Shown one piece after another: positions 5,041-6,082 of a stretch of 6,082 bases of DNA. Source of the stretch: Parachlamydiales bacterium (lineage in GTDB: Bacteria; Chlamydiota; Chlamydiia; Chlamydiales; JAJFMK01); assembly GCA_020050175.1 (NCBI GenBank), contig JAGVKY010000031.1:1-6082 (forward strand). Direction: 5' to 3'. The position numbers and the translations under genes are program-made. The notes under the pieces were generated by a model. It saw nothing but the letters and a program-made list of their open reading frames with translations. It searched no databases and was not told the origin of the DNA. The first letter of the stretch is position 1. Each line of letters begins with the position of its first letter.

Positions 5041-6082
5041 AGCTTTGGAAGAAAATATTAATCGGGATGCTCCTAGGAACAGCGACTGGGCTCATCTTCG
5101 GTGATAAGGTCCTTTGGTTAAAGTCCATTGGATCTGCCTTCCTTCAGCTGATCAACATGATTATTCCTCTTCTTGTCTTTGCTTCTATGACAGTGGGGAT
5201 TACCAACATCCATGACCCTAAGAAGATGGGGCGTGTCGGTGGAATGACTCTCCTTCTCTTTCTGCTCACAACCATCATAGCTATCGTCATTGGACTAACA
5301 CTGACAAACTGGATCCAGCCTGGATCGGGTCTACAGCTCGATTTTTTACCCACTCAAGCGGCACAGCAACCGATGACATTAGGGGAGTTGATCGCCGATA
5401 TTTTACCAAAAAACCCTGTTTTATCTCTTTCACAAGGAAACGTTCTTCAGATCATCCTTTTTTCTGTTCTTTTTGGTTTTGGGATCAGCCTGAGCGGAGA
5501 AAAAGGGCGGCCTCTGCAACGAGCTATGGAATCACTTGCTGAAGTGATGATTAAGGTGACTTCGATTGTCATAGAAGTCTCCCCCTTTGCCATCTTTGCC
5601 CTCATGGCTTGGGTCTTTGCCACTTTTGGGCTAAAGGCTCTTCTCCCTTTAGGCAAATTTCTAGGGGGACTTTACATTGGATATGCCCTTCATGCCTTTT
5701 TTATCTTTGGATTTATTTTAAAGTATATGGCAAAGGTGCCAATTCTTCCCTTCATCCGAGGAATGAGCGATGCCCTTTTGATGGCTTTTTCCACCTGTTC
5801 AAGTTCAGCGACACTCCCTCTTTCCATGATGTGTGTTCAAGAAAATTTGGGTGTTTCTAAAAATATTTCTGGTTTCATTCTTCCTCTTGGGGCAACCATC
5901 AATATGAACGGAACTGCCCTTTATCAAGCGTCAGCTGCTCTTTTTATCGCTCAAGCCTATGGCATCACCCTTGACTTCAGTCAACTCGTCACTCTAACAC
6001 TGACGGCAACACTTGCTGCTGTTGGGACAGCTGGCATCCCTGGCTCTGGTTTCATCATGCTTGCAGCTGTGGTTGGCGCTGT
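5037..6082 (+). CDS. Dicarboxylate/amino acid:cation symporter (partial, runs off window)
   Basis: This is a member of the DAACS/SLC1 family (GltP, DctA, GltPh), which imports glutamate, aspartate, C4-dicarboxylates or neutral amino acids with Na+ or H+ across the inner membrane. The first 348 residues are present; families of this kind have about 400-430, so the last helix with its substrate-binding Asp/Arg region is missing. Visible hallmarks are KKILIGMLLGTATGLIFG (5-22), the amphipathic LINMIIPLLVFASMTVGI (38-55), the serine-rich hairpin 1 FSTCSSSATLPLS (251-263), helix 7 GATINMNGTALYQ (285-297) and hairpin 2 AAVGTAGIPGSG (327-338). Helix 7 carries N291 where GltPh has the sodium-binding Asp of NMDGT. 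Substrate cannot be decided without the C terminus. It begins inside the lpxK stop (ATGA) with a good Shine-Dalgarno site, so it is co-expressed with LPS genes without an obvious functional link. Confidence 0.92.
   Translation, partial: MKLWKKILIGMLLGTATGLIFGDKVLWLKSIGSAFLQLINMIIPLLVFASMTVGITNIHDPKKMGRVGGMTLLLFLLTTIIAIVIGLTLTNWIQPGSGLQLDFLPTQAAQQPMTLGELIADILPKNPVLSLSQGNVLQIILFSVLFGFGISLSGEKGRPLQRAMESLAEVMIKVTSIVIEVSPFAIFALMAWVFATFGLKALLPLGKFLGGLYIGYALHAFFIFGFILKYMAKVPILPFIRGMSDALLMAFSTCSSSATLPLSMMCVQENLGVSKNISGFILPLGATINMNGTALYQASAALFIAQAYGITLDFSQLVTLTLTATLAAVGTAGIPGSGFIMLAAVVGA

Noticed and set aside
5144..5860. Small reading frames on both strands within the symporter gene
   Set aside because: They overlap the recognised symporter in other frames and show no family features.

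Overview
The window comes from a Gram-negative bacterium. It encodes two enzymes of lipopolysaccharide synthesis: GmhA (heptose branch) and LpxK (lipid A 4'-kinase). The taxon cannot be fixed from the sequence. Moderate GC, sulfotransferase genes of eukaryote-like appearance and first genes without Shine-Dalgarno sites would suit an amoeba-associated or intracellular lineage (environmental Chlamydiota or Legionellales, for example), but this is an inference.

Layout. Bases 1-50 hold no gene I can support. From 51 to about 1769 two sulfotransferase-family genes lie on the plus strand, separated by a 162-base gap. This part is clearly more AT-rich: hand counts give 19/60 G+C at 421-480, 18/60 at 601-660 and 21/60 at 1441-1500. 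Elsewhere I counted 32/60 at 2161-2220, 26/60 at 3061-3120, 26/60 at 3781-3840, 31/60 at 4561-4620, 30/60 at 4741-4800 and 25/60 at 5641-5700. The first sulfotransferase has no usable start codon in the frame that encodes its cofactor-binding motif. The second carries an N-terminal signal or anchor sequence.

Between 1788 and 3467, on the minus strand, is a two-gene unit: a thioredoxin-fold protein (PRX-like, CNHC motif) followed with no gap by a four-helix membrane protein of unknown function. It converges on the second sulfotransferase with only 18 bases between stop codons.

From 3504 to the window end a plus-strand operon runs gmhA, lpxK and a dicarboxylate/amino-acid:cation symporter, the last cut off by the window. 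Its genes overlap (29 bases, then an ATGA junction), and the two downstream genes have good Shine-Dalgarno sites. The divergent redoxin and gmhA starts are only 36 bases apart. Both starts are fixed by in-frame stops just upstream, neither has a Shine-Dalgarno site, and each has a -10-like hexamer 5-6 bases before its ATG, which suggests leaderless messages.

Functionally, GmhA feeds the ADP-heptose pathway for the LPS core and LpxK completes lipid IVA in the inner membrane; the symporter is a passenger with a nutritional role. The sulfotransferases could decorate an envelope or host molecule, but no substrate can be read from the sequence. I see no RNA genes, CRISPR arrays, insertion sequences or convincing terminators. 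The most notable points are the start-less sulfotransferase, the exported-looking sulfotransferase, and an LpxK lacking a well-conserved loop motif.
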